Part shown: in pieces, positions 17,205-24,651 of the stretch
Position numbering within the stretch: the stretch's first letter is position 1
Layout: every line of letters begins with the position of its first letter
Origin: Clostridia bacterium
GTDB lineage: Bacteria; Bacillota; Clostridia; Christensenellales; Aristaeellaceae
Reading direction: 5' to 3'
Assembly (NCBI GenBank): GCA_017526525.1
Contig: JAFXRG010000001.1
Coordinates: 1 to 44,399, forward strand
Length of the DNA stretch: 44,399 bases
Made by a program: the position numbers and the translations under genes
The notes under the pieces: generated by a model
What the model was told of the DNA's origin: nothing
Seen by the model: the letters and a program-made list of their open reading frames with translations, nothing else
Database searches by the model: none

Positions 17205-17852
17205 TCAGTTTTTTTTCGTTTCCTCAATGATCCGGCGGTAGGTTTCCCGGAACCTGTCGTTCATTTCCTCACATGTCTGCATGTTGATGCCTTTTTCCTT
17301 CAGATCGTCATAGGGAATCGGCTCTTCCACGTACATATGGGTGGTTCTGAACCAGGACAGCTTCCGGTCAAAGTAAATCGGAATAATCGGCGCCCCGCAC
17401 CGCATGGCGATCAGGGAAGCTCCGTTTTCAATCTCTTCCATCTGGCCCTTATGGTGCCGGGTTCCCTCCGGAAAAATCAGCAGGATTTTTTTCATTTTCA
17501 CCGCTTTCATGCAGTTGCGCATGGCGGTCATGTCCGTGGCATGCCGGTCCACCAGGATGCAGTGGCACGCTGTCAGGATCTTCCGGGCAAGGGGCGATAC
17601 GGCCAGTTCCTTTTTGCCCAGGAAAACAATCTGCTTCTTCGGAATGTACCTGGCCATCACCACCGGATCCAGTGCATGCTGGTGATTGGCAATCAGCACA
17701 TAGGGTGCCTCCGCCAGCAGCCTTTCCTTGTGATGGCATTTCACCGGCATCAGCACCCCGAACACGATTTTCGCCAGGAATCGGACGATTTCATAGATCA
17801 CGCTGCGCTTATCGCTGACCGGTTCCGGAATCTTCGCAGCCTTCTCAGCCAT
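17205..17852 (-). CDS. plsC: 1-acyl-sn-glycerol-3-phosphate acyltransferase (PlsC family)
   Basis: 215 residues. It transfers an acyl chain to lysophosphatidic acid in phospholipid synthesis at the inner face of the membrane. The catalytic HX4D motif is in 'ANHQHALDP' and the 'FPEGTRHHKG' motif binds glycerol phosphate. One hydrophobic N-terminal segment ('FLAKIVFGVLMPV') could anchor it. The start is ATG at 17852 with GGAGG about 10 bases upstream; it overlaps the cmk stop by 8 bases (ATGGCTGA), which implies translational coupling. No terminator is seen before ispH/rpsA. Specificity within the acyltransferase family is by analogy. Confidence 0.9.
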   Translation of the reverse strand: MAEKAAKIPEPVSDKRSVIYEIVRFLAKIVFGVLMPVKCHHKERLLAEAPYVLIANHQHALDPVVMARYIPKKQIVFLGKKELAVSPLARKILTACHCILVDRHATDMTAMRNCMKAVKMKKILLIFPEGTRHHKGQMEEIENGASLIAMRCGAPIIPIYFDRKLSWFRTTHMYVEEPIPYDDLKEKGINMQTCEEMNDRFRETYRRIIEETKKN

Positions 17853-18516
17853 GGCACTTCGCCTCCACCTTGCGGACAATGGCGTCCACGGTCTCCTCAA
17901 AGGACAGGTGGGTGGAATCCACCAGCTCCGCGTCCGGTGCCTGCCGCAGGGGCTCCACCGGACGGTTCATATCCTGTTCGTCGCGCTTTTTCAAGTCCTC
18001 CAGCACCTTTTCAAAGGACTCCTCCTGCCCCTTCTCCTTCATTTCCAGATACCGCCGCCTGGCCCTTTCCTCCGGCGCGGCGGTCAGGTAAATCTTGGCG
18101 GTGGCGTTCGGCAGCACGGTAGTGCAGATATCCCGCCCATCCAGCACCATATCCGTTTCCGCTGCCAGCTTCTGCTGAATACGGACCATCTGCCGCCGCA
18201 CCTCCGCGTAGCGGCTCACGGCGGAGGCCGCCATGCTGACTTCCGGGGTGCGGATCAGGCCGGTCACGTCCTCTCCTTCCACAAAGGTATGCTGTCCGTC
18301 CGCTCCGTGGCTGACGGATACATCCAGTTTTCTGCACAGGGCGACTATTTTTTTCTCGTCCTGTACATCTGTTCCGCTTCGCAGCGCGGTCAGTCCCAGT
18401 GCCCGGTACATGGCGCCTGTATCCAGGTGCAGGATCCCCAGCCGGGCGGCCACCGCGTCTGAAACAGAAGACTTTCCGGCGCCCACCGGTCCGTCAATGG
18501 CAACATTCAGCCTCAT
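17845..18516 (-). CDS. cmk: Cytidylate kinase
   Basis: 223 residues, normal for bacterial CMP/dCMP kinase, which makes CDP and dCDP from ATP. The P-loop is 'IDGPVGAGKSS' near the N-terminus, followed by 'LDTGAMYRALGL', 'DMVLDGRDICTTVLPNATAK' and the lid region 'RARRRYLEMKEKG', all family hallmarks. The start is ATG at 18516 with GGAGG 9 bases upstream; a TTG two codons earlier is too close to that site. It is the first gene of the cmk-plsC-ispH/rpsA cluster and its stop overlaps the plsC start. Confidence 0.95.
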   Translation of the reverse strand: MRLNVAIDGPVGAGKSSVSDAVAARLGILHLDTGAMYRALGLTALRSGTDVQDEKKIVALCRKLDVSVSHGADGQHTFVEGEDVTGLIRTPEVSMAASAVSRYAEVRRQMVRIQQKLAAETDMVLDGRDICTTVLPNATAKIYLTAAPEERARRRYLEMKEKGQEESFEKVLEDLKKRDEQDMNRPVEPLRQAPDAELVDSTHLSFEETVDAIVRKVEAKCHG

Positions 18517-18645
18517 TTTCAACTGCCTCCGTTCATGTCGGTTCAGTTTTATTATACATGATCCGGCAAAAAGCGTAAAGATACTGGGTTTTTTAAAGGC
18601 CCAGAGGTCATAAAATAGATTTTTACAATTTCTGCGGATTTTTGC

Positions 18646-18675
18646 TTGACATATTTAAAAATTTGAATATATACT
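18646..18675 (+). promoter_or_regulatory. Promoter of the AbrB-like gene
   Basis: Consensus TTGACA (18646-18651), 18-base AT-rich spacer, TATACT (18670-18675). One of the strongest-looking promoters in the window, consistent with high expression of a small regulator. Confidence 0.75.
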
Positions 18676-18719
18676 GATTTCTGTAGAATTCTTCCCCATG
18701 TGAAGAGGAGGTTTTTTCC

Positions 18720-18962
18720 ATGAAGACCACAGGCGTAATCCGTCAGCTTGACACTCTTGGCCGTATCGTCCTTCCGATCGAGCTCCGGCGTACGCTGGAT
18801 ATCGGTCCAAAGGATATGCTCGAAATTTTTGTCGAAGGGACTTCCGTCATTCTCCGCAAATACGAGCCGGATTGTCTTTTCTGCGGCAGCAGCAGGGATC
18901 TTCATCCCTATAAGGACAAAATGATCTGCTCTGCCTGCCTGAAGGAACTCCGGCAGCTTTGA
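18720..18962 (+). CDS. AbrB/SpoVT-family regulator with C-terminal zinc-knuckle
   Basis: 80 residues. Residues 1-48 are the swapped-hairpin AbrB DNA-binding domain ('GVIRQLDTLGRIVLPIELRR', 'DMLEIFVEGTSVILRKYEP'). The C-terminus carries two CxxC pairs (C52/C55 and C70/C73), which suggests a bound zinc. AbrB-type proteins are transition-state and global regulators that bind DNA as dimers or tetramers. GAGGAGG lies upstream of the ATG. It is monocistronic, with a strong promoter and a strong terminator. The function is assigned by fold; targets are unknown. Confidence 0.92.
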   Translation: MKTTGVIRQLDTLGRIVLPIELRRTLDIGPKDMLEIFVEGTSVILRKYEPDCLFCGSSRDLHPYKDKMICSACLKELRQL

Positions 18963-18980
18963 GGGGCCAACCGAACTCAG

Positions 18981-19010
18981 GCGCCCGGGCTTTGTTCCCG
19001 GGCGCTTTTT
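18981..19010 (+). terminator. Rho-independent terminator of the AbrB-like gene
   Basis: GCGCCCGGG, 7-base loop, CCCGGGCGC, then TTTTT. Confidence 0.95.
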
Positions 19011-19023
19011 GCGTGTGTTTCTC

Positions 19024-19052
19024 TTGAAAGTTCCCCGCAGCCCGGGTATAAT
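19024..19052 (+). promoter_or_regulatory. Promoter of the nucleotidase/LCP pair
   Basis: TTGAAA (19024-19029), 17-base spacer, perfect TATAAT (19047-19052), 29 bases before the nucleotidase start codon. Confidence 0.75.
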
Positions 19053-19080
19053 GAACGGGTGAATTCTGAAAGGAGAAACC

Positions 19081-19674
19081 ATGTCTTACGCTTTTTTTGC
19101 CTGTCTTTCCCGGCTGAAGCTCATCCGCCGCTGGTCGCTGATGCGCAACACCCAGCCGGAAAACGATGCCGAGCATTCCCTGCAGGTCGCCATGATTGCC
19201 CATGCCATCGCCGTCATCGGGCAAAGCCGGTACCACCGGGACACCGATCCGGAGCATGTGCTGACCCTGGCGGTGTATCATGACGCCACCGAGGTCATGA
19301 CCGGGGATCTGCCGACGCCTGTCAAGTATCATAACGAGGAGCTCCGCAGCGCTTACCATCGTCTGGAGGATGTGTCGGCGGACCGGCTTCTGGCGCTGCT
19401 GCCGGAGGATCTGCGTCCCGCCTTTTCCCCCTGCCTGAAGCAGGAAAAGGGCTACGACCGGGACGTGGTCAAGGCGGCGGACCGGATTTCCGCCTACATA
19501 AAATGCCTGGAGGAAAAGCGCGCCGGCAACCGGGAGTTTGACTACGCCTCGGAAAACATCCGCCGCAGCCTGGAAGGAATCTCCCTGCCGGAGGTCCGCG
19601 ACTTCCTGCGGGATTTCCTGCCCGCCTTTGAAATGACCCTGGATGAGCTGAATCATCCCACCAGCGAAAAATAA
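19081..19674 (+). CDS. yfbR: YfbR-type HD-domain 5'-deoxynucleotidase
   Basis: 197 residues, the usual size of the E. coli YfbR family that dephosphorylates deoxyribonucleoside 5'-monophosphates using a divalent metal. The HD metal ligands are visible: H32 in 'AEHSLQVA', H67-D68 in 'VYHDATEV' and D134 in 'KAADRISAY'. The N-terminal 'LMRNTQPENDAEHSLQ' is highly typical. AAAGGAG lies upstream of the ATG. The stop is 20 bases before the LCP gene start, so the two are probably cotranscribed, though a functional link is not obvious. It is probably cytoplasmic, supporting nucleotide pool balance. Confidence 0.9.
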   Translation: MSYAFFACLSRLKLIRRWSLMRNTQPENDAEHSLQVAMIAHAIAVIGQSRYHRDTDPEHVLTLAVYHDATEVMTGDLPTPVKYHNEELRSAYHRLEDVSADRLLALLPEDLRPAFSPCLKQEKGYDRDVVKAADRISAYIKCLEEKRAGNREFDYASENIRRSLEGISLPEVRDFLRDFLPAFEMTLDELNHPTSEK

Positions 19675-19694
19675 TGTTCTGGAGGAATCCGCCT

Positions 19695-20885
19695 ATGAAA
19701 CGTTTCTTTGCCCTGCTGCTGTGCCTGGCCCTGGTTCTGCCCCTTGCCGCCTCCGCCGAAGAGGAGGAGGAAGTCAGCATTTCGGAGCTGACCGGGGAAA
19801 ACCTGGCGCTGGATGAGGAAGGCAACATTATCGACGGGGATGACGATCCCTTTGATTTTTCCGATGACGAACTGGAAATGCTGGCCGGCATGGAGGCCTC
19901 CGGCGAAACCGTAGACCGGTCCCAGCTGGAAATCAACGAAAACCTGCCGGATGATGTCATCAACATCCTGCTGCTGGGCCTGGATGTCAAGGGTACCCAG
20001 TCCGAAAAGCTGCTGTCCGAACAGGGCAAGTACGCCAAGCGCGCCGATGTGCAGATGATCCTTTCCATCAACACCATTGACGGTTCCCTGAAGCTGACCT
20101 CCATCGCCCGCAACACCTGCGTGGATATTCCGGACCGGCAGAATGAGACCCTGATCGCCAACAGCTACGGCCACGCGGTGTATGAAAACGGAAAATACAA
20201 GGCCTGGGTTGATACGCCCTATATGTGCATGGCAACCATCAACCGGAATTTTGAAATGAACATTGAGCACTATGTGGCCATCAATTTCTACGGCGTTGCT
20301 TCCATCATCGAATACCTGGGCGGCGCCGATGTGGAGCTGACCAAAGCGGAGGCCTCCTATATCAACAGCTACCTGAAAAAGCACAAGAAGGCCATTTCCA
20401 ATACCTATGACGATAAAAAAGGCAACCGGGATCCCCTGGAAAAGGTGGACGGCGTACAGCACCTGGACGGCCTGCAGGCCCTGATGTATGCCCGTACCCG
20501 CGACCTGGACAGCGACTTCGGCCGCACCGGCCGTACGCGGAAGCTGATGAACAGCCTTCTGACCCCCACCGTCCAGCGCATCAAGTCCAAGGAACTGGAC
20601 GTGCTGAACCTGGCCGGCGAATTCTCCCGGTATCTGATTTCCGATATGAACCCCGCCACCATGGTCAGCATCGCCATGCAGGTGCTGCAGGGCGATGTGA
20701 TTCAGAACATGTCCGGTTCCGAATCCCTGATTGAAGAGTTCCGCCTTCCGGTGGACGGCACCTGGGCGTACGGCACCACCGCCGGCGGCGCTTCCGTCAA
20801 CAAGTTCAAGAAAGGCCAGAAGCAGGTCAACACGGAAATGCTCCACGAATTCATTTACGGTGCCTATTACCCCTCCGGAAGATAA
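19695..20885 (+). CDS. LytR-CpsA-Psr (LCP) family envelope protein
   Basis: 396 residues. LCP proteins transfer lipid-linked glycopolymers to peptidoglycan outside the membrane. A signal peptide (MKRFFALLLCLALVLPLAAS) is followed by a very acidic linker and the LCP domain (about 90-310). The core shows 'INILLLGLD', 'KRADVQMILSIN', 'SIARNTCVDI', 'HYVAINFYGV' and 'ALMYARTRDLDSDFGRTGRT'. The usual 'RDT' is 'RNT' here, while the late Arg-rich motif is kept. GGAGG lies 9 bases before the ATG. It sits next to a convergent flippase, which fits a cell-wall glycopolymer role. It ends with a strong bidirectional terminator. Confidence 0.9.
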   Translation: MKRFFALLLCLALVLPLAASAEEEEEVSISELTGENLALDEEGNIIDGDDDPFDFSDDELEMLAGMEASGETVDRSQLEINENLPDDVINILLLGLDVKGTQSEKLLSEQGKYAKRADVQMILSINTIDGSLKLTSIARNTCVDIPDRQNETLIANSYGHAVYENGKYKAWVDTPYMCMATINRNFEMNIEHYVAINFYGVASIIEYLGGADVELTKAEASYINSYLKKHKKAISNTYDDKKGNRDPLEKVDGVQHLDGLQALMYARTRDLDSDFGRTGRTRKLMNSLLTPTVQRIKSKELDVLNLAGEFSRYLISDMNPATMVSIAMQVLQGDVIQNMSGSESLIEEFRLPVDGTWAYGTTAGGASVNKFKKGQKQVNTEMLHEFIYGAYYPSGR

Positions 20886-20899
20886 GCCCTCCCGGATAT

Positions 20900-20937
20900 G
20901 CAAAACCGGCCGTTTCCCGCGGGGCGGCCGGTTTTGC
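20900..20937. terminator. Bidirectional terminator between LCP and flippase genes
   Basis: GCAAAACCGGCCG (20900-20912) and CGGCCGGTTTTGC (20925-20937) pair perfectly around a 12-base loop, between convergent stops at 20885 and 20953. Confidence 0.9.
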
Positions 20938-20952
20938 TGTATAAAAAATCCG

Positions 20953-22371
20953 TTATCGGTTCAGTTCCCTGAAATTCTTTCCCGTCTTTTTCCAGTATCC
21001 CAGGCACAGGACCCCGTAAACCGCAGCCCCGGCCGCAGCCTGAAGGGCCAGGTTCAGCCAGTTTTCCTCCCGCAGCAGCAGGCCAAGTCCCCGGACGCAC
21101 AGCAGCATCACGGTGCCGAACGCCATGTAAATCCCAACGTAACCCAGATAGCGCCGGTACGGCAGCTCCTTCCGCAGCAGCAGGTACTGCACCAAAGGCA
21201 CCGTCATCTCCGCCAGCAGCGTGCCGATCACCGCGCCCATGCTTTGCAGGAAAGGAATCAGGCATGTGTTGGCAATCAGGTTCACCGCCGCGCCGCAGCA
21301 CACGCTCTTCACAAAAATGGAATCCCGCTCCTGCGGCAGCACCACCTGGGTCCGGATTACGTTGGCGAAACCGATCATAATCAGCGTAAAGGCCAGGGGA
21401 ATCATCAGCACGCCGGAATACCGGAAATCCTCCCCGTAAAACAGCGGTGCAAACCGGTCTGCCACCGCCGCCAGCCCGAAAGCCAGGGCGCTGACCATGC
21501 AGAGGATCAGCTCCATGCTGCGGTCGATGTGGCGGAGAATCTTTTCCTTCTCCCCCATTTTCCACATATGGGAAACCTTCGGCATCATCACGGTGCCGAT
21601 GGCGGAAATAAACCCGCTCAGGCAGTAGATGATTTTTTCCGCGTTCTCGTACAGGCCGTTCTGGTCCGCTCCCGCAATGCTGTAGACCATCACCTTGTCC
21701 ATTTTCCGGTAGATGCTTACCGCCATCACGGAGATAAAAAGCACGGCGCACGGTTTCAGGTGGGTCAGCGCTTCCCGCATCGGAACCCGCCGGAAGCTCA
21801 CCCGCCCCCGCAGGCTCGCCGCGCTCATCAGGTTGCCCAGCAGGGTGGCCAGGCTCCATACAAAGCCGTAAATCCAGAGGTCGTTCCGGCTTTTCACAAA
21901 AACGAAAACGCATACGGCCGCCGCCAGCTTCACAAAGGTGTTGCGCAGCGCGATGGGCTTGAACTGATCCAGCCCCATCAGGCACCAGTCAAAGCTGCAC
22001 AGGCAGCTGACGCTCATCATCGTCAGGTGCAGGGCGATGGTTTTTTCAGCACCTGCCGCCAGGAAAACATACCCCAGCCAGAGCACCAGCGTGATTCCGG
22101 CCACCAGCAGCTGCATTTCCCAGATTCCGGAAAAGGTCCGATCCAGCTTTTCCCGTTCGTCCCGAACCTTGGCAATGGTCCGCACACCGTAGTCCGCCAG
22201 GCCCAGCATGCCGACCAGGCAGAAGAGCTCGCTGACGGTCCAGGCTTCAGCATAAAGCCCCACACCTTCCGTTCCCACCGTATGGGCCAGGTATGGGGCC
22301 GTCACCAGCGGCAGGAATACGGAGAACATGCGGTAAGCCACATTGTAAACCGCGTTCTTCTTCGTACTCAT
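20953..22371 (-). CDS. Oligosaccharide flippase (Wzx/MOP superfamily)
   Basis: 472 residues with about 12-14 hydrophobic segments. The N-terminus 'VYNVAYRMFSVFLPLVTAPY' and the segment 'GVGLYAEAWTVSELFCLVGMLGLADYG' are typical of polysaccharide-type flippases of the MOP exporter superfamily, which move undecaprenyl-linked oligosaccharides across the membrane. Later 'GADQNGLYENAEKIIYCLSGF' is also family-like. GGAGG lies 7 bases before the ATG. Its stop is convergent with the LCP gene, and it follows the mgtE gene by 25 bases on the same strand, so it may be read through from mgtE. The transported glycan is unknown; wall teichoic-like or capsular polymer is inference. Confidence 0.88.
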   Translation of the reverse strand: MSTKKNAVYNVAYRMFSVFLPLVTAPYLAHTVGTEGVGLYAEAWTVSELFCLVGMLGLADYGVRTIAKVRDEREKLDRTFSGIWEMQLLVAGITLVLWLGYVFLAAGAEKTIALHLTMMSVSCLCSFDWCLMGLDQFKPIALRNTFVKLAAAVCVFVFVKSRNDLWIYGFVWSLATLLGNLMSAASLRGRVSFRRVPMREALTHLKPCAVLFISVMAVSIYRKMDKVMVYSIAGADQNGLYENAEKIIYCLSGFISAIGTVMMPKVSHMWKMGEKEKILRHIDRSMELILCMVSALAFGLAAVADRFAPLFYGEDFRYSGVLMIPLAFTLIMIGFANVIRTQVVLPQERDSIFVKSVCCGAAVNLIANTCLIPFLQSMGAVIGTLLAEMTVPLVQYLLLRKELPYRRYLGYVGIYMAFGTVMLLCVRGLGLLLREENWLNLALQAAAGAAVYGVLCLGYWKKTGKNFRELNR

Positions 22372-22396
22372 GCCGTTCCTCCGTATTCGTTTTCAC

Positions 22397-23788
22397 TCAG
22401 GCCATCGCCTGCAGCTGGGGCAGCAGCGCGGTGGCAATCCCGAAGTACACCAGCAGGGAAAGCGCGTCCACAATGGTGGTGATGAAAGGACTGGCCATCA
22501 CGGCCGGGTCAAAGCCCAGTTTCTTGGCCAGCATCGGCAGCGTGCAGCCCACGATCTTGGCTAAAAGCACCGTCACAAACATGGTCAGGCTCACCACCAG
22601 CCCCACGGTCACGGTTACGCCTTCGGTCTTCAGCAGCAGGTTGTCCACAATCATGATTTTGGCGAAGCACAGCGCCGCCAGCGCCGCGCCGCACAGCATT
22701 GCCGTCCGGACTTCCTTCCAGATTACCTTCAGAATGTCCCTGAATTCCAGCTCATTCAGGCTCAGGGCACGGATGACCGTCACAGAGGACTGGGATCCGG
22801 AGTTTCCGCCCGTATCCATCAGCATGGGAATAAACGCGGTCAGGCACACCATGGCCGCCAGTTTTTCTTCAAAGTTGGTCAGGATCAGCCCCGTGAAGGT
22901 GGCCGAAATCAGCAGCAGGGACAGCCAGGGAATCCGGTGCTTGAACAGGTCGAAGGGCGAAGACCGGAGATAGGTCTTGTCGCTCGGCGTCATACCGGCC
23001 ATGATTTCGATGTCTTCGGTGGCCTCGTCTTCCATAACGTCCATGGCGTCGTCGAAGGTGACGATTCCGACCATGCGGTTGTCCCCGTCCACCACGGGGA
23101 TCGCCAGCAGGTTGTATTTGCTCATGGTCTGGGCCACTTCTTCCTGGTCCGTATGGGTCGTAACCGTAATCAGGTTCGACTCCATAATGCTGTCAATGGT
23201 CTGCAGGTCGCTGGGGGCCAGCAGCAGGCTCTTGACCGAAACCGTGCCCACCAGGACCCGGTTTTCCAGCACGTAACAGGTATAAATCGTTTCCTTGTCC
23301 ACGCCGGTGCGGCGAATCCGCAGGATTGCGTCCCCAACCGTCATGTCCGGGCTCAGTTTCACGTACTCCGTGGTCATCACGGAGCCCGCGGAGTTTTCCG
23401 GATACTGCAGGATCTCGTTGATCTCCTTGCGCATTTCCGGATCGGACTGTGCCAGGATCCGCTGCACCACGTTGGCCGGCATTTCCTCAACAATGTCCAC
23501 CGCGTCGTCCACGTACAGTTCGTCCATGACCTGGCGCAGTTCACTGTCGCTGATGCCCCGGATCAGCGCCTCCTGCTCGTCGCTTTCCATTTCCACAAAG
23601 CTTTCCGCCGCCAGCTCCTTCGGCAGCAGCCGGAAAAGCAGCGGAAGCTTTTCCCGTTCAACACCGGAAAAAACCGCTGCAATATCCGCCGGGTTCATGG
23701 TGATCAGGACGTCCCGGATCGTCGAATATTTTTTTTCGTTCAGCAGAGTGGATAAAGTGTTTTCCATCGTGACAGAATGCTCCGCCAT
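22397..23788 (-). CDS. mgtE: MgtE-type magnesium channel/transporter
   Basis: 463 residues. The N-terminal superhelical domain (about 20-120, 'MNPADIAAVFSGVEREKLPL'), paired CBS domains (about 130-255) and a five-helix membrane domain (about 285-463) match MgtE in order and length. The signature 'AFIPMLMDTGGNSGSQSSV' marks the first membrane helices and pore. The cytoplasmic domains sense Mg2+ and close the channel when Mg2+ is plentiful. The start is ATG at 23788 with GGGAGGG about 6 bases upstream; an in-frame GTG at 23836 has no usable site. The mRNA has a leader of about 235 bases containing a small ORF, which suggests additional post-initiation control. The flippase gene follows by 25 bases. 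Confidence 0.93.
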   Translation of the reverse strand: MAEHSVTMENTLSTLLNEKKYSTIRDVLITMNPADIAAVFSGVEREKLPLLFRLLPKELAAESFVEMESDEQEALIRGISDSELRQVMDELYVDDAVDIVEEMPANVVQRILAQSDPEMRKEINEILQYPENSAGSVMTTEYVKLSPDMTVGDAILRIRRTGVDKETIYTCYVLENRVLVGTVSVKSLLLAPSDLQTIDSIMESNLITVTTHTDQEEVAQTMSKYNLLAIPVVDGDNRMVGIVTFDDAMDVMEDEATEDIEIMAGMTPSDKTYLRSSPFDLFKHRIPWLSLLLISATFTGLILTNFEEKLAAMVCLTAFIPMLMDTGGNSGSQSSVTVIRALSLNELEFRDILKVIWKEVRTAMLCGAALAALCFAKIMIVDNLLLKTEGVTVTVGLVVSLTMFVTVLLAKIVGCTLPMLAKKLGFDPAVMASPFITTIVDALSLLVYFGIATALLPQLQAMA

Positions 23789-24023
23789 GCTTGCTCCCTC
23801 CCATTTACAGGATGTTGAAGCCAGCAGTAAGCACACGATGCATACGGGCGGACGAAATCCCCGCCTGGAGATTATTTCAGTTGTGGAACAGGAACGCCAC
23901 GGTTCTCATGTTCCGCTTGCTTCGCCCAACCGGTATGCCGCTGCTACTCCCAGCGTCCATGACATTCCCTCCTTATTAATTTAACAATCGATGTCCTTCC
24001 CGGCCGATTCCGGGTCCGGACCA
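23789..24023 (-). promoter_or_regulatory. Long mgtE mRNA leader
   Basis: From the predicted start near 24023 the leader runs about 235 bases to mgtE. It includes the 27-codon ORF at 23877-23960, a hairpin GGCGG...CCGCC (within about 23845-23866) and a second weak 12-codon ORF at 23805-23843 that ends just before the mgtE ribosome binding site. I could not recognise the M-box (ykoK) consensus GGUGAGGCUCCU. A GGGAGTAGC element is present but the rest does not look like yybP-ykoY. No terminator with a T-run lies within it. Confidence 0.5.
23877..23960 (-). CDS. Candidate leader peptide upstream of mgtE
   Basis: A 27-residue ORF, start ATG at 23960, stop TGA at 23877-23879. AAGGAGGG (23967-23974) lies 6 bases upstream, one of the strongest ribosome binding sites in the window, which argues that it is translated. 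The sequence runs MDAGSSSGIPVGRSK and then a basic stretch (KRNMR) and a hydrophobic end (TVAFLFHN). The ATG lies about 170 bases before mgtE. A role in sensing ribosome pausing or Mg2+, as known for the unrelated mgtL leader of enterobacteria, is inference. It could instead be a chance ORF. Confidence 0.5.
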   Translation of the reverse strand: MDAGSSSGIPVGRSKRNMRTVAFLFHN

Positions 24024-24030
24024 CTTGAAT

Positions 24031-24060
24031 ATTATACCCTTCCGGAAAAAATAAAGTCAA
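24031..24060 (-). promoter_or_regulatory. Promoter of mgtE
   Basis: Minus strand TTGACT (24060-24055), 18-base spacer, perfect TATAAT (24036-24031). Confidence 0.7.
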
Positions 24061-24064
24061 GGGA

Positions 24065-24088
24065 AAAAGCACCCCGAAGGGTGCTTTT
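24065..24088 (-). terminator. Terminator of the zinc-knuckle membrane protein gene
   Basis: On the minus strand AAAAGCACCC-TTCG-GGGTGCTTTTTCCC, a stable UUCG tetraloop on a 10-bp stem with a T-run. It lies just before the mgtE promoter. Confidence 0.92.
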
Positions 24089-24108
24089 AGGATGATTTTT
24101 TTCCTTGC

Positions 24109-24519
24109 TCAGTTTGCTTCCTGGCAGTTGTTGGCGGCAAAGCATTCCCGGCAGACCTTGCGGAAGCGCACGCCCATTTTATCCTCAATTTTCGCATCAA
24201 TCAGATCCGTGGTCCTTCCGCAGATTTCGCAGGTGCCCCGGTTCGCATTGTTCGTCGCCAGATATTCGGCATAGGCGGGCTTGGGAATCAGCTTGTCCTC
24301 CAGCCGTTCAATCTTTACATGGGCGTCGCCGATGCAGTACATCAGCCAGGAGCAGATCCAGCTCACAACCACCCCGCCGATTCCGATGGCCAGGCAGGGA
24401 ATCAGCTGAAGGACCTTGGTCAGGTACAAGGCCACGCCGGCGCCGATGGAACCCAGCATCCCCACCGTACAGAATGCCACCGCAAGCCCTCTCACTTTGC
24501 GTCCGATATGCCTGAACAT
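24109..24519 (-). CDS. Small membrane protein with C-terminal zinc-knuckle
   Basis: 136 residues. Two hydrophobic segments (about 11-34 and 38-62) form a membrane hairpin. A charged linker with 'KIERLEDKLIPKP' follows, then two CxxC pairs (C97/C100 in 'CEICGRTTDL' and C123/C126 in 'CRECFAANNC') that would bind zinc. AAGGGGA precedes the ATG. It has its own terminator and lies between mgtE and the Na/Pi transporter genes. I do not recognise a named family; a zinc-binding membrane protein of unknown role is the safest call. Confidence 0.8.
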   Translation of the reverse strand: MFRHIGRKVRGLAVAFCTVGMLGSIGAGVALYLTKVLQLIPCLAIGIGGVVVSWICSWLMYCIGDAHVKIERLEDKLIPKPAYAEYLATNNANRGTCEICGRTTDLIDAKIEDKMGVRFRKVCRECFAANNCQEAN

Positions 24520-24651
24520 CCGATCAATCCCCTTTTCAATCCATTACTCAGTTTAATGTGTTACAAATATGTTAACATACTTTTAAATTTTTGTCTATAT
24601 ATTTTTAAAAAATATTGATTTATTTTCAGGGAATCCCGCCCAGTCCGGAAA

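Noticed and set aside
23789-24023. M-box or yybP-ykoY riboswitch before mgtE
   Set aside because: The M-box core GGUGAGGCUCCU is not found. GGGAGTAGC is present, but the other conserved parts of yybP-ykoY are not recognisable by eye. Kept as an unexplained leader rather than a named riboswitch.
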